Assembly (NCBI RefSeq): GCF_016907545.1
Contig: NZ_JAFBCD010000001.1
Location: 3,224,001 to 3,288,000, forward strand
Direction of reading: 5' to 3'
Source of the DNA: Paenarthrobacter ilicis
GTDB taxonomy: Bacteria > Actinomycetota > Actinomycetes > Actinomycetales > Micrococcaceae
Length of the DNA stretch: 64,000 nucleotides
Shown: positions 35,530 through 44,059 of the stretch, in pieces
How the letters are laid out: each line of letters begins with the position of its first letter
Position numbering within the stretch: the stretch's first letter is position 1
Position numbers and translations under genes: made by a program
The notes under the pieces: generated by a model
Databases searched by the model: none
The model's input: only the letters and a program-made list of their open reading frames with translations
What the model was told of the DNA's origin: nothing

Positions 35530-37041
35530 ATCAAGAAGAAGTCCCGCCCCGCGAATACCACCTCGTCCCGCGCAGAACGCGCAGGGCGACCCGAGCGGCC
35601 CGAGGACAAGCGACTCTCCATAGGAAGCACCTTCGCCTACGGCTTCCAGCACGTCCTCACCATGTACGGCGGAATCATTGCCCCGCCCCTGATCATCGGC
35701 GCGGCGGCCGGCATGAACTCACAGGACATCGGCCTGTTGATCGCCGCCTGTTTGTTCGTAGGCGGGCTCGCCACCATCCTTCAAACGGTGGGCATCCCGT
35801 GGTTCGGCTCGCAGCTGCCGCTGGTCCAGGGCGTGTCCTTCGCCGGCGTCTCCACCATGGTGGCGATTGTCCAAGGTGGCGGCGGGATCCAAGCGGTGTT
35901 CGGATCGGTGATTGTTGCCTCGCTGATAGGCCTGGCGATCACTCCCTTGTTCTCCAAGATCATCAAATTCTTCCCGCCCGTTGTCACCGGCACGGTAATC
36001 ACCACCATCGGGCTCACCCTGATGCCGGTGGCCGCGAACTGGGCCATGGGTGGCAACGCCAAGGCCGACAACTACGGCAGCATGGCCAACATCGGCCTGG
36101 CCGCAGCAACCATGGGTGTTGTCCTCCTCCTGAGCAAGGTTGGCAACGCCGCCATTTCCCGGCTCTCCATCCTGCTGGCCATGGTGATCGGCACCATCAT
36201 CGCTCTGGTGGCGGGCATGGCTGACTTCTCCAAGGTGGGCCAGGGCGACATCGTCGCATTCCCCACGCCGTTTGCATTCGGCGCCCCCACCTTCGAGGTC
36301 GCAGCCATCATCTCCATGCTGATTGTCATCCTGGTGACCCTCACCGAAACCTCTGCGGACATCATCGCCGTGGGCGAGATCGTGGACACCAAAGTGGACT
36401 CCCGCCGCATTGGCGATGGCCTCCGCGCAGACATGCTCTCCAGCGCCATCTCCCCGCTGTTCAACTCCTTCACGCAGAGCGCCTTCGCCCAGAACGTTGG
36501 CTTGGTTGCCATCACGGGCATCAAGAGCCGCTTCGTGGTCAGCGCCGGCGGCCTCATCCTGGTCATCCTCGGCCTCCTGCCGATCCTGGGCCGCGTTGTG
36601 GCAGCGGTTCCGACGCCCGTCCTGGGCGGCGCCGGCGTCGTGCTGTTCGGTACGGTTGCCGCCAGCGGTATCCGTACCCTGGCCAAGGTTGAGTACAAGA
36701 ACAACATGAACCTGATCATCGTGGCGGCATCGATCGGCTTCGGCATGATCCCCATCGCCGCACCGAAGTTCTACGACCAGTTCCCCTCCTGGTTCTCCAC
36801 GATCTTCCACTCCGGCATCAGCTCGGCAGCGGTCATGGCGATCCTGCTGAACATCCTCTTCAACCACTTCAAGGCCGGCAACTCGGACAACCAGTCGGTG
36901 TTCGTTGCAGGTACGGACCGGATTGTCAGCGAAGAGGACATCAAGTGCCTCAGCGAAGGCGACCGCTTTGAGAACGGCAAACTGATCGACGCCGACGGCA
37001 ACGAGGTCCCACTCAAAACGTCCAGCGCGTCAGAGCACTGA
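35524..37041 (+). CDS. NCS2/NAT-family urate-xanthine permease
   Basis: Proton symporter of the nucleobase-ascorbate transporter family, 505 aa. The N-terminus is a basic 30-residue tail, then STFAYGFQHVLTMYGGIIAPPLIIG. The helix-1-like motif Q-H-V-L, the substrate-site segment LTETSADIIAVGEI near residue 278, and FTQSAFAQNVGLVAITG match urate/xanthine permeases (PucJ, PbuX, UacT) rather than uracil carriers. The C-terminus is a soluble tail of about 50 residues. Proximity to uricase favours urate or xanthine. No good ribosome site precedes the ATG, and initiation may depend on the overlapping MNPESLP mini-ORF. Confidence 0.92.
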   Translation: MNIKKKSRPANTTSSRAERAGRPERPEDKRLSIGSTFAYGFQHVLTMYGGIIAPPLIIGAAAGMNSQDIGLLIAACLFVGGLATILQTVGIPWFGSQLPLVQGVSFAGVSTMVAIVQGGGGIQAVFGSVIVASLIGLAITPLFSKIIKFFPPVVTGTVITTIGLTLMPVAANWAMGGNAKADNYGSMANIGLAAATMGVVLLLSKVGNAAISRLSILLAMVIGTIIALVAGMADFSKVGQGDIVAFPTPFAFGAPTFEVAAIISMLIVILVTLTETSADIIAVGEIVDTKVDSRRIGDGLRADMLSSAISPLFNSFTQSAFAQNVGLVAITGIKSRFVVSAGGLILVILGLLPILGRVVAAVPTPVLGGAGVVLFGTVAASGIRTLAKVEYKNNMNLIIVAASIGFGMIPIAAPKFYDQFPSWFSTIFHSGISSAAVMAILLNILFNHFKAGNSDNQSVFVAGTDRIVSEEDIKCLSEGDRFENGKLIDADGNEVPLKTSSASEH

Positions 37042-37060
37042 CACTGCTAAGCGAACGGCA

Positions 37061-37096
37061 GGCGGCAGCGTTTCCCCCGGGGACGCTGCCGCCTTT
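37061..37096. terminator. Terminator between convergent permease and iclR genes
   Basis: An 11-bp perfect stem, GGCGGCAGCGT (37061-37071) with ACGCTGCCGCC (37083-37093), is followed by TTTCG. It can serve both strands. Confidence 0.8.
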
Positions 37097-37169
37097 CGTG
37101 GTTAACGGCATGACAAAAGATGGCAATGTCCGCTGGGAACACTGCCATCAGATGCCCACTGGGCGGGGT

Positions 37170-37925
37170 TTAGTTCTGGTTGAGCTCTGCGGAGATCGCC
37201 TTGGCCGCCTCACGCAGCATGGGCACGGCGCGGTCTGCGAAGCTCTGGTCCACGCGGGTAATGGGTCCCGAGACGGAGATTGCGGTGGGAGTGGGAGCGT
37301 TGGGAACGGCCATGGCGAAGCACCGTACGCCGAGCTCCTGCTCTTCCTCGTCAATGGAGTACCCACGCTCACGGATCAGCGCCAGGTCCGCAAGCAGGGA
37401 GTCGATGTCGCCGATGCTCTTGGCCGTGGGAGTGGGCATGCCGGTGCGGGCCACGATGCCACGGACCACTTCGTCATCCAGCTGGGCGAGAATTGCTTTG
37501 CCCACGCCGGTGTCGTGCGTGTGGGCGCGCCGGCCAACCTCGGTGAACATGCGCATGGAGTGCATGGACGGGACCTGTGCCACGTAAATGACCATGTCCG
37601 AGTCCAGGACGGCCATGTTGGACGTCTCGCCCAGCCGCTCCACCAGGGTCTTGAGCTGCGGACGGGCCACGGCGCCGAGTTGCTTGCTGGCTCCTTCGCC
37701 GAGGCGGATGAGCCGCGGGCCCAGGGCGTAGCGGCGGTTGGGCAGCTGCCGGATGTAGCCAAGGGACACCAGGGTCCGCAAAAGGCGATGGATGGTAGGC
37801 AGGGGCAGGTCAGTGGACGACGAGAGTTCGCTCAACGTGACGTCTCCGCCCGCGTCCGTGATCAGTTCCAGCAGTTCAAAGACGCGCTCAACGGACTGCA
37901 CGCCTCCGGAGGCTTTTTCAGCCAT
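37170..37925 (-). CDS. IclR-family transcriptional regulator, likely controller of the purine/glyoxylate genes
   Basis: A 251-residue regulator. The N-terminal winged HTH is at residues about 8-68 (VERVFELLELI, then DLPLPTIHRLLRTLVSLGYI as recognition helix). The C-terminal IclR effector domain at about 80-248 includes HTHDTGVGKAILAQL and GYSIDEEEQELGVRCFAMAVP with the conserved cysteine. In the family this domain binds small acids such as glyoxylate or allantoate (AllR, IclR). It lies between the urate permease and the malic enzyme/malate synthase operon and is divergent from the latter. A weak match to the shared box at 37963-37977 suggests autoregulation. Repressor or activator role cannot be decided from sequence. 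Confidence 0.92.
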   Translation of the reverse strand: MAEKASGGVQSVERVFELLELITDAGGDVTLSELSSSTDLPLPTIHRLLRTLVSLGYIRQLPNRRYALGPRLIRLGEGASKQLGAVARPQLKTLVERLGETSNMAVLDSDMVIYVAQVPSMHSMRMFTEVGRRAHTHDTGVGKAILAQLDDEVVRGIVARTGMPTPTAKSIGDIDSLLADLALIRERGYSIDEEEQELGVRCFAMAVPNAPTPTAISVSGPITRVDQSFADRAVPMLREAAKAISAELNQN

Positions 37926-37962
37926 TCCCTTGTCTCCAATGACTCAGATTCCGACAACTCTT

Positions 37963-37977
37963 ATCCACATCGTGAAA
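37963..37977. promoter_or_regulatory. Weak IclR-type box upstream of the iclR gene
   Basis: ATCCACATCGTGAAA matches the shared pattern at 11 of 15 positions and lies 38 bp before the regulator's start codon. Confidence 0.35.
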
Positions 37978-38079
37978 AGAATTGCTTAGAACACCCAACA
38001 TACAGCACGCATGCAACCGGCGCGATGACACCGAACATGACCAAGCAGGGGGTTGTGTTTCCACTTTGTAGATAATAAT

Positions 38080-38094
38080 ATCCATAATACGAAA
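38080..38094. promoter_or_regulatory. IclR-type box upstream of malic enzyme
   Basis: ATCCATAATACGAAA (reverse complement TTTCGTATTATGGAT) matches the shared pattern at 14 of 15 positions and lies 52 bp before the malic enzyme ATG. TTTCCACTTTG at 38059-38069 may be an additional half-site. Confidence 0.6.
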
Positions 38095-38145
38095 ACATTT
38101 AGTTGGAACGGCGGCCCGGGAACGGGCCTAACAGGAGGAATTTCA

Positions 38146-39546
38146 ATGGCGAATCCGAGCCCCGGAAACTCGATCACCCTGCGCGTCGCCGCACCGTCGA
38201 GCTTCACCGCAACCAGCGAACTCGCCGCGGCAGTCGGTGCCGCCGGCGCGGCGATCACCGCGCTGGACGTCACGGAATCCCACCACGAGAAGATCGTTGT
38301 TGACGTCACCTGCAACACCACCGACGACGACCATGCGGCACGCGTCAAGGACGCTTTGAACGCACTCGACGGCGTCACCGTCCAGCACGTCTCGGACCGC
38401 ACCTTCCTCATGCACCTCGGCGGCAAGCTCGAGGTCGTCCCCAAAGTAGCCCTGCGCAACCGCGACGACCTCTCGCGTGCCTACACTCCCGGCGTCGCCC
38501 GCGTTTGCATGGCGATCGCAGAAGACCCGGCCGCCGCCCGCAACCTGACGGTCAAGCGCAACACCATCGCCGTCCTCACCGACGGCTCGGCCGTACTGGG
38601 CCTGGGCAACATCGGCCCCGCCGCAGCCCTTCCGGTCATGGAAGGCAAAGCTGCGCTGTTCAAGCAGTTCGCCAACGTTGACGCCTGGCCGGTCTGCCTG
38701 GACACCCAGGACACCGAGGAAATCATCATGATCGCCAAGGCCATGGCTCCCGTTTACGGTGGCATCAACCTCGAAGACATCGCAGCACCGCGCTGCTTCG
38801 AAATCGAGAACCGCCTCCGCGAAGAACTGGACATCCCCGTCTTCCACGATGACCAGCACGGCACCGCGATCGTCACGCTCGCTGCCCTGGTCAACGCCCT
38901 GCGGGTGGTGGACAAGAAGCTCTCCGAGGTGAAGATCGTGGTGTCGGGCGTCGGCGCTGCCGGCTCGGCCATCATCCAACTCCTCAAGGCCCAGGGCGCG
39001 CAGCACATCATCGCCGCCGGCCGTTCCGGCGCCATCCACTCCGGCGAGGAATACGGCGACGAGCACCGCAGCTGGATTGCTGCGAACACCAACGAAGAAG
39101 GCTTCTCCGGAACCCTGCACGACGCCCTCAAGGGAGCAGACGTCTTCATCGGCGTCAGCGCACCGCACGTGATCGGCGAAGAGCAGGTCGCCTCCATGGC
39201 CGAGGACGCGATTGTGTTCGCCATGGCCAACCCGACTCCGGAAATCGATCCGGTCATCGCCTCCAAGCACGCCGCCGTGGTGGCCACGGGCCGCAGCGAC
39301 TTCCCCAACCAGATCAACAACGTGCTGGCATTCCCCGGCTTCTTCCGCGGGCTGCTGGACGCAGGGGCATCGGACATCACGCCCAACATGCTGGTGGCCG
39401 CCGCCGAGGCAATCGCCAACCGGGTGGCTGACGATGAGCTCAACGCGAGTTACATTATCCCCAGCGTCTTCGATCCCCATGTTGCTGCCGATGTTGCTGC
39501 TGCGGTGGCAGCCGCCGCGCACGCAAACGCCGCCAGCGCGCTGTAG
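38146..39546 (+). CDS. Malic enzyme with N-terminal ACT-like domain
   Basis: Oxidative decarboxylation of malate to pyruvate and CO2 with NAD(P)+. Residues about 1-85 form an ACT-like regulatory domain (SITLRVAAPSSF onward), followed by the malic domain with LSRAYTPGVARVC, TDGSAVLGLGNIGP and the metal-binding HDDQHGTAIV. The NAD(P) Rossmann motif is VVSGVGAAGSAI, and GRSDFPNQINNVLAFPG follows. ATG 38146 is chosen for the strong AGGAGGA site; an upstream frame to 38053 runs through the IclR-type box. It is the first gene of an operon with malate synthase, a DUF6986 protein and ureidoglycine aminohydrolase. With malate synthase it turns glyoxylate and acetyl-CoA into pyruvate. Confidence 0.93.
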   Translation: MANPSPGNSITLRVAAPSSFTATSELAAAVGAAGAAITALDVTESHHEKIVVDVTCNTTDDDHAARVKDALNALDGVTVQHVSDRTFLMHLGGKLEVVPKVALRNRDDLSRAYTPGVARVCMAIAEDPAAARNLTVKRNTIAVLTDGSAVLGLGNIGPAAALPVMEGKAALFKQFANVDAWPVCLDTQDTEEIIMIAKAMAPVYGGINLEDIAAPRCFEIENRLREELDIPVFHDDQHGTAIVTLAALVNALRVVDKKLSEVKIVVSGVGAAGSAIIQLLKAQGAQHIIAAGRSGAIHSGEEYGDEHRSWIAANTNEEGFSGTLHDALKGADVFIGVSAPHVIGEEQVASMAEDAIVFAMANPTPEIDPVIASKHAAVVATGRSDFPNQINNVLAFPGFFRGLLDAGASDITPNMLVAAAEAIANRVADDELNASYIIPSVFDPHVAADVAAAVAAAAHANAASAL

Positions 39547-39580
39547 CACCAGCGCACCCTAGAAAAAGGAATCCGCTCAC

Positions 39581-41194
39581 ATGGCTATTACAGTCACTGA
39601 TCCCCGGCCGATCGATCGCGCCGAGGAGATCCTCACCCCGGAGGCACTGGCCTTCATCGAAGAACTGCACAACCGCTTTGCCGGCACCCGCAATGACCTT
39701 CTGCAGGCCCGCAAGGCCAAGCGCCAGCAGGTTGCGGACACCTCCCGCCTTGATTTCCTCCCGGAGACCCAGGACATCCGCGACGGCGACTGGAAGGTTG
39801 CCGAAGCACCGGCAGCTTTGCAGGACCGCCGCGTTGAGATGACGGGACCGGCCACCCCGGCCAAGATGGCCATCAACGCGCTGAACTCCGGCGCCAAGGT
39901 GTGGCTGGCTGACCTCGAAGACGCCAGCACGCCCACGTGGCCGAACGTCATCGACGCCATCCTCAACCTCCGCGACGCTGCCCGGGGCACTTTGAGCTTC
40001 ACCTCCCCCGAGGGCAAGGAGTACCGTCTCCGCATGGACGCTCCCCTGGCAGTTGTGGTGGCCCGCCCCCGCGGCTGGCACATGGAGGAAAGCCACATAC
40101 TGCTGGACGGCTCCCCCGCCGTGGGCGCGCTGGTGGACTTCGGCCTGCACTTCTTCCACATCGCCAAGCAGTTGCTGGAAAACGGTCACGGCCCGTACTA
40201 CTACCTCCCCAAGATGGAGAGCCACCTTGAGGCCCGCTTGTGGAACGACGTCTTTGTGTTCGCCCAGGACTACCTCGGCGTTCCCCAGGGCAGCGTCCGC
40301 GCCACCGTGCTGATCGAAACCATCCCGGCAGCGTTCGAAATGGACGAGATCCTCTACGAACTGCGTGACCACGCAAGCGGCCTCAACGCCGGCCGTTGGG
40401 ACTACCTCTTCAGCATCATCAAGTACTTCCGTGATGCCGGCGAAGAGTTCGTGCTCCCGGATCGCGCCACCGTGGCCATGACGGCACCGTTCATGCGCGC
40501 CTACACCGAACTCCTGGTCAAGACCTGCCACAAGCGCGGCGCCTTCGCCATGGGTGGCATGGCCGCCGTCATCCCCAACCGCAAGCAGCCGGATGTCACC
40601 GCCGCAGCCTTCGACAAGGTCCGCGCCGACAAAACCCGCGAAGCAAACGATGGCTTCGACGGCTCCTGGGTTGCCCACCCGGACCTGGTCCCCACCTGTC
40701 GCGAAGTCTTCGACTCGGTGCTGGGCGACCCTGCCAACGGCGGTAAGAAGAACCAGCTGGACAAGCAGCGCCCCGAGGTGAACGTCACGGCCGAGCAGCT
40801 CATCGACGTCGCCTCCGCCGGCGGCACCGTCACCGAGGCAGGCCTGCGCCTGAACCTGTACGTCGCGGTCGCCTACACCGGTGTGTGGATTTCCGGCAGC
40901 GGCGCCGTTGCCATCCACAACCTGATGGAAGACGCCGCGACGGCGGAGATCTCCCGCTCGCAGGTCTGGCAGCAGTTGCGGAACAAGTCCATCCTGGCGG
41001 ACACGGGCAACACTGTGACCCGCGAACTGGTGACCAGGATCCTGGGCGAGGAAACCGAACGCCTGCGCATTGAATTCGGCGACGAGAACTTCGCAAAGTA
41101 CTACGAGCCTGCGTCCAAGCTGATCGAGGACATCTGCTTGTCCGACGATTACACGGACTTCCTCACCACGCCCGCGTATGAGTTGGTGGGCTGA
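39581..41194 (+). CDS. aceB: Malate synthase A
   Basis: Condenses glyoxylate and acetyl-CoA to malate. The 537-residue length and the blocks WLADLEDASTPTWPN, RPRGWHMEE (with the catalytic Arg), PKMESHLEARLWNDVF, IETIPAAFEMDEILYEL and MGGMAAVIP are typical of isoform A. No isocitrate lyase gene is nearby. In this setting the glyoxylate would come from purine-derived ureidoglycolate rather than from isocitrate. The gene is 34 bp after malic enzyme, with AGAAAAAGGAA upstream, and its stop overlaps the next start (TGATG). Confidence 0.96.
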   Translation: MAITVTDPRPIDRAEEILTPEALAFIEELHNRFAGTRNDLLQARKAKRQQVADTSRLDFLPETQDIRDGDWKVAEAPAALQDRRVEMTGPATPAKMAINALNSGAKVWLADLEDASTPTWPNVIDAILNLRDAARGTLSFTSPEGKEYRLRMDAPLAVVVARPRGWHMEESHILLDGSPAVGALVDFGLHFFHIAKQLLENGHGPYYYLPKMESHLEARLWNDVFVFAQDYLGVPQGSVRATVLIETIPAAFEMDEILYELRDHASGLNAGRWDYLFSIIKYFRDAGEEFVLPDRATVAMTAPFMRAYTELLVKTCHKRGAFAMGGMAAVIPNRKQPDVTAAAFDKVRADKTREANDGFDGSWVAHPDLVPTCREVFDSVLGDPANGGKKNQLDKQRPEVNVTAEQLIDVASAGGTVTEAGLRLNLYVAVAYTGVWISGSGAVAIHNLMEDAATAEISRSQVWQQLRNKSILADTGNTVTRELVTRILGEETERLRIEFGDENFAKYYEPASKLIEDICLSDDYTDFLTTPAYELVG

Positions 41195-42456
41195 TGAGTT
41201 CCTTGACGCCCGCAGACCTGGCCCACATCGAGTCGCAGCTTGAAGCGACCGACCAGTTGCTGGACCGCAATTACCCCGGCGACGACGGCTCGCGCCAGCC
41301 CATCCACACCGTCTATATCCCGGCCGACCGCTTTACGCCCACCTTCGTGGCGGACTGGGGCGCACAGGCACTGGCGACGGCGGAGGCCCACGGTGGCCTG
41401 GAAAAGCTCGGTCAGCTGTTGGGCCAGGAGTCTCACCTGGCTTCCGCTGTCGCGGAGCGTGTAGCTGCGAAGCTCTCGGCCGAACCGATCGAGGACCTGC
41501 GTTTGGACTTCGAGGACGGCTACGGCGATCGCGGCGATGAGGCAGAAGACGCCGACGCCGTTGCTGCCGCCAACGCCGTTGCCGCTGCAGTTGCTGCCGG
41601 AACAGCTCCGCCGTTCATCGGCATCCGCTTCAAGTGCTTCGAAGCCCCCACCCGGGCACGTGGCCTGCGGACGCTGGACCTCTTCGTTTCCACGTTGGCT
41701 GCAGCCGGAGAACTCCCCGCAGGGCTGATCCTTACCCTGCCCAAGGTCACCACGGTGGCCCAGGTGCAGGCCATGGACTTCGCAGTGTCCCGCCTTGAGG
41801 AAGTCTTGGGACTCCCCGCTGGCCGGCTCCGTTTTGAGGTGCAGGTGGAAACGCCGCAGCTCATCATCGGCGCTGACGGGAACTCGCCGGTAGCCCAACT
41901 CCCCCACGTGGTGCCCGGCCGTATCAGCGCCCTGCACTACGGGACCTACGACTACAGCGCGTCCCTTGGCATCTCTGCGGAATACCAGTCCATGGAGCAC
42001 CCCGTGGCCGACTTCGCCAAGCAGGTCATGCAACTGGCCGTTGCCGGCACGGGCATTCGCCTTTCCGACGGTTCCACCAACATCATCCCCGTGGGTGACG
42101 CTGTGGAAGACGCCTGGAAGCTGCATGGCCGGCTGGTCCGCAGGTCCCTGGAAAACGGGTACTACCAAGGCTGGGACCTCCACGCCGCGCAACTGCCCAG
42201 CCGCTTCTCGGCGTCGTACGCTTTCTACCGCGAAGGCCTGCCCGCTGCGGCCCTGCGCCTCCGCAACTACGTGGAGCGCACCGAAGGCGGCGTCATGGAC
42301 GAGCCCGCCACGGCCCGCGCGTTGGCCGGCTTCGTCCTCCGCGGTGTCCAGTGTGGCGCGGTGGGGACCGACGAGGTCAAGGCGCTTGCCGGCGTCGAAC
42401 TTTCACAGCTGACCGCACTGGCGCACCCGCGGCTCGCGCAACCAACTTCGCACTGA
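41194..42456 (+). CDS. DUF6986-like, CitE/HpcH-aldolase-type protein of unknown function
   Basis: A 420-residue cytoplasmic protein with features of the HpcH/HpaI/CitE TIM-barrel lyases: DLRLDFEDGYGDRGDEAEDA near residue 96 (acidic metal-site region), ILTLPKVTT near 176, FEVQVETPQLI near 212, and ALHYGTYDYSASLGI near 238. The family lyases cleave or form C-C bonds to acids such as glyoxylate. Its ATG overlaps the malate synthase stop, and ureidoglycine aminohydrolase follows 14 bp later, so an activity on glyoxylate or a ureido-acid from purines is a fair guess. No reaction has been assigned from the sequence itself. Confidence 0.8.
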   Translation: MSSLTPADLAHIESQLEATDQLLDRNYPGDDGSRQPIHTVYIPADRFTPTFVADWGAQALATAEAHGGLEKLGQLLGQESHLASAVAERVAAKLSAEPIEDLRLDFEDGYGDRGDEAEDADAVAAANAVAAAVAAGTAPPFIGIRFKCFEAPTRARGLRTLDLFVSTLAAAGELPAGLILTLPKVTTVAQVQAMDFAVSRLEEVLGLPAGRLRFEVQVETPQLIIGADGNSPVAQLPHVVPGRISALHYGTYDYSASLGISAEYQSMEHPVADFAKQVMQLAVAGTGIRLSDGSTNIIPVGDAVEDAWKLHGRLVRRSLENGYYQGWDLHAAQLPSRFSASYAFYREGLPAAALRLRNYVERTEGGVMDEPATARALAGFVLRGVQCGAVGTDEVKALAGVELSQLTALAHPRLAQPTSH

Positions 42457-42470
42457 TAGGAGCATTTCGC

Positions 42471-43283
42471 ATGGGCAAGTACTACTACCCGCAAGGCGGC
42501 CTGCCGCCGCAGACCCAACTCACCACGGAACGGGCCATCGTCACCGAGGCGTACACGGTGATCCCCAAGGGCGTCATGACGGACATCGTCACCAGCAACC
42601 TGCCGGGATTCTCCAATACGCGCTCGTGGATCATCGCGCGGCCGATCTCCGGCTTTGCCACCACGTTCTCTCAGCTGATCGTTGAGATCGCTCCGGGTGG
42701 CGGCGCACCGAAGGCCGAGTTCGAGTCCGGCGTTGAAGGCGTCATCTTTGTCACCAAGGGCCAGGTCAACCTGACCCTCGACGGCGAACTGCACCACCTC
42801 GAGGAGGGCGGCTACGCCTACCTGGCCGCTGGAGCAGAGTGGGGCTTGGAGAACGTCTCCAACGACATTGTCTCCTTCCACTGGATCCGCAAGGCCTACG
42901 AGCGCCTTGAAGGTTTCGAGGCCAAGTCCTTCGTCACCAACGAGAAGGACGTGGAGCCCACCTCCATGCCGGACACGGACGACGTCTGGAAGACCACGCG
43001 CTTCACGGACTCCAGCGACCTCGCCCACGACATGCAGGTCAACATCGTCACCTTCCAGCCCGGCGGAGTGATCCCCTTCCCGGAGACCCACGTCATGGAA
43101 CACGGCCTGTACGTGCTGGAGGGCAAGGCCATGTACTTGCTCAACAACGACTGGGTTGAGGTGGAGGCCGGCGACTTCATGTGGCTGCGCGCGTTCTGCC
43201 CGCAGGCTTGCTACGCGGGTGGTCCGGGCGAGTTCCGTTACCTGCTGTACAAGGACATGAACCGCCAGGTGAAACTCACCTGA
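42471..43283 (+). CDS. allE: (S)-Ureidoglycine aminohydrolase (double cupin)
   Basis: Hydrolyses (S)-ureidoglycine to (S)-ureidoglycolate and ammonia, holding the chirality for the next enzyme. The 270-residue bicupin starts MGKYYYPQGGLP, with a first cupin including AYTVIPKGVMTDIVTSNLPG and GVEGVIFVTKGQV. The second cupin carries the metal site FQPGGVIPFPETHVMEHGLYVLEG (Glu and His ligands). ATG 42471 follows TAGGAG at good spacing. It ends the malic enzyme operon, which links production of glyoxylate to its consumption. Allantoinase, allantoate amidohydrolase and ureidoglycolate lyase are not in the window. Confidence 0.9.
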   Translation: MGKYYYPQGGLPPQTQLTTERAIVTEAYTVIPKGVMTDIVTSNLPGFSNTRSWIIARPISGFATTFSQLIVEIAPGGGAPKAEFESGVEGVIFVTKGQVNLTLDGELHHLEEGGYAYLAAGAEWGLENVSNDIVSFHWIRKAYERLEGFEAKSFVTNEKDVEPTSMPDTDDVWKTTRFTDSSDLAHDMQVNIVTFQPGGVIPFPETHVMEHGLYVLEGKAMYLLNNDWVEVEAGDFMWLRAFCPQACYAGGPGEFRYLLYKDMNRQVKLT

Positions 43284-43362
43284 TTCGCGCCGAGATCGCC
43301 GGAAAGCTGCCAGTTCGCTGGAGCTCTCCGGCGATTTCGTCGTTTTCCGGCGAACTCAGCGG
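43284..43362. repeat. Dispersed inverted-repeat element, copy C
   Basis: The layout is the same as copy A: GAGATCGCCGGAAAGCTGCC, then AGTTCGCTGGAGCTC, then TCCGGCGATTTCGTCG, then TTTTCCGGCGAACTC. It lies between the convergent allE and small membrane protein genes and overlaps the latter's last codons. Confidence 0.8.
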
Positions 43363-43667
43363 TCCTGGCCGATTCTGCGGCGGCCGATTCTGAGCCCCGC
43401 CCAGAACGCGAGGACCAGCAGGCCAAGGACTGTTACGGCGAGCCCGAACTGCGTCCCTTGACTGACCATGGTCATACCGTTCCCCAGGAAGACGGTGTCG
43501 CTCAGGGGCGCATAGGCGAACCATCCGAAGCTCGCCTGCTGGTTGGTCCACGCCACCGCCAGCCCCACGATCACGGCGATCAGCCCCAGCAAAGGCACGA
43601 CGACGGCACGGACTGCGCGTCCCGGCGTCGGGCGGTTGTGTTCCCCAAGTGTGTTGTTGTCCCCCAT
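43356..43667 (-). CDS. Small two-helix membrane protein, hypothetical
   Basis: A 103-residue protein with two membrane segments: VVVPLLGLIAVIVGLAVAW at about residues 22-41 and a second at about 75-95 (FGLAVTVLGLLVLAFWAGL). A short loop with FGWFAYAPLSD lies between them, and a basic C-terminus (RIGRRRIGQDR) predicts that both ends are cytoplasmic. ATG 43667 is chosen; a longer frame overlaps the neighbouring gene. It lies 10 bp downstream of the MmcQ/YjbR gene, so the two are probably co-transcribed. The last codons fall within the 79-bp repeat, so the C-terminus may have been altered by insertion. No function recognised. Confidence 0.72.
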   Translation of the reverse strand: MGDNNTLGEHNRPTPGRAVRAVVVPLLGLIAVIVGLAVAWTNQQASFGWFAYAPLSDTVFLGNGMTMVSQGTQFGLAVTVLGLLVLAFWAGLRIGRRRIGQDR

Positions 43668-43677
43668 GGGGCCGAGT

Positions 43678-43986
43678 CTAACCTGCGTGCCCACCGGCGA
43701 TTCGGTGGCTCTCCTGCAGCAGTTCGTCGAGCTCGTCCACGTCAATCCTTTCCAACCGAATCAGCAGCAGTTGCGGGGACCGTTCGTGGTGCGGCGTCCA
43801 AAAATAGGTGTCCGGCTCCATGGCTGCGAGCGCCTCGCGTTCGTTGGTCTTCACCGTGAGGACCCCGTCCTCCCACATCCGGGCCATGAGCGTCTTGGCG
43901 AACCACGCGGGTTGGCCCCAGCTGGGTCGTTCCGTTACCCCGGCCAGGCCAAGGCAAACCTTGCGGACATCAGCTTCTGTGGCCAT
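43678..43986 (-). CDS. MmcQ/YjbR-family protein
   Basis: A 102-residue protein of the MmcQ/YjbR fold, often annotated as DNA-binding although the biochemical role is unsettled. Family hallmarks are CLGLAGVTERPSWGQPAWF near the N-terminus, VLTVKTNEREALAAMEPDTYFWTPHH, and the C-terminal helix VDELDELLQESHRIA. It is divergent from the DinB gene and leads a two-gene unit with the small membrane protein. Confidence 0.87.
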   Translation of the reverse strand: MATEADVRKVCLGLAGVTERPSWGQPAWFAKTLMARMWEDGVLTVKTNEREALAAMEPDTYFWTPHHERSPQLLLIRLERIDVDELDELLQESHRIAGGHAG

Positions 43987-44059
43987 GGTTCACTGTGGCA
44001 CCGGTGGACACTCCGCAGCAAGGGAGAAGGGCGCACCGCCCCGCAGGTAGAGTGCACCC

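Noticed and set aside
35719..36867. 382-residue minus-strand frame opposite the urate permease
   Set aside because: Asp/Glu/Gly/Arg-rich antisense artefact; the plus-strand transporter is certain.
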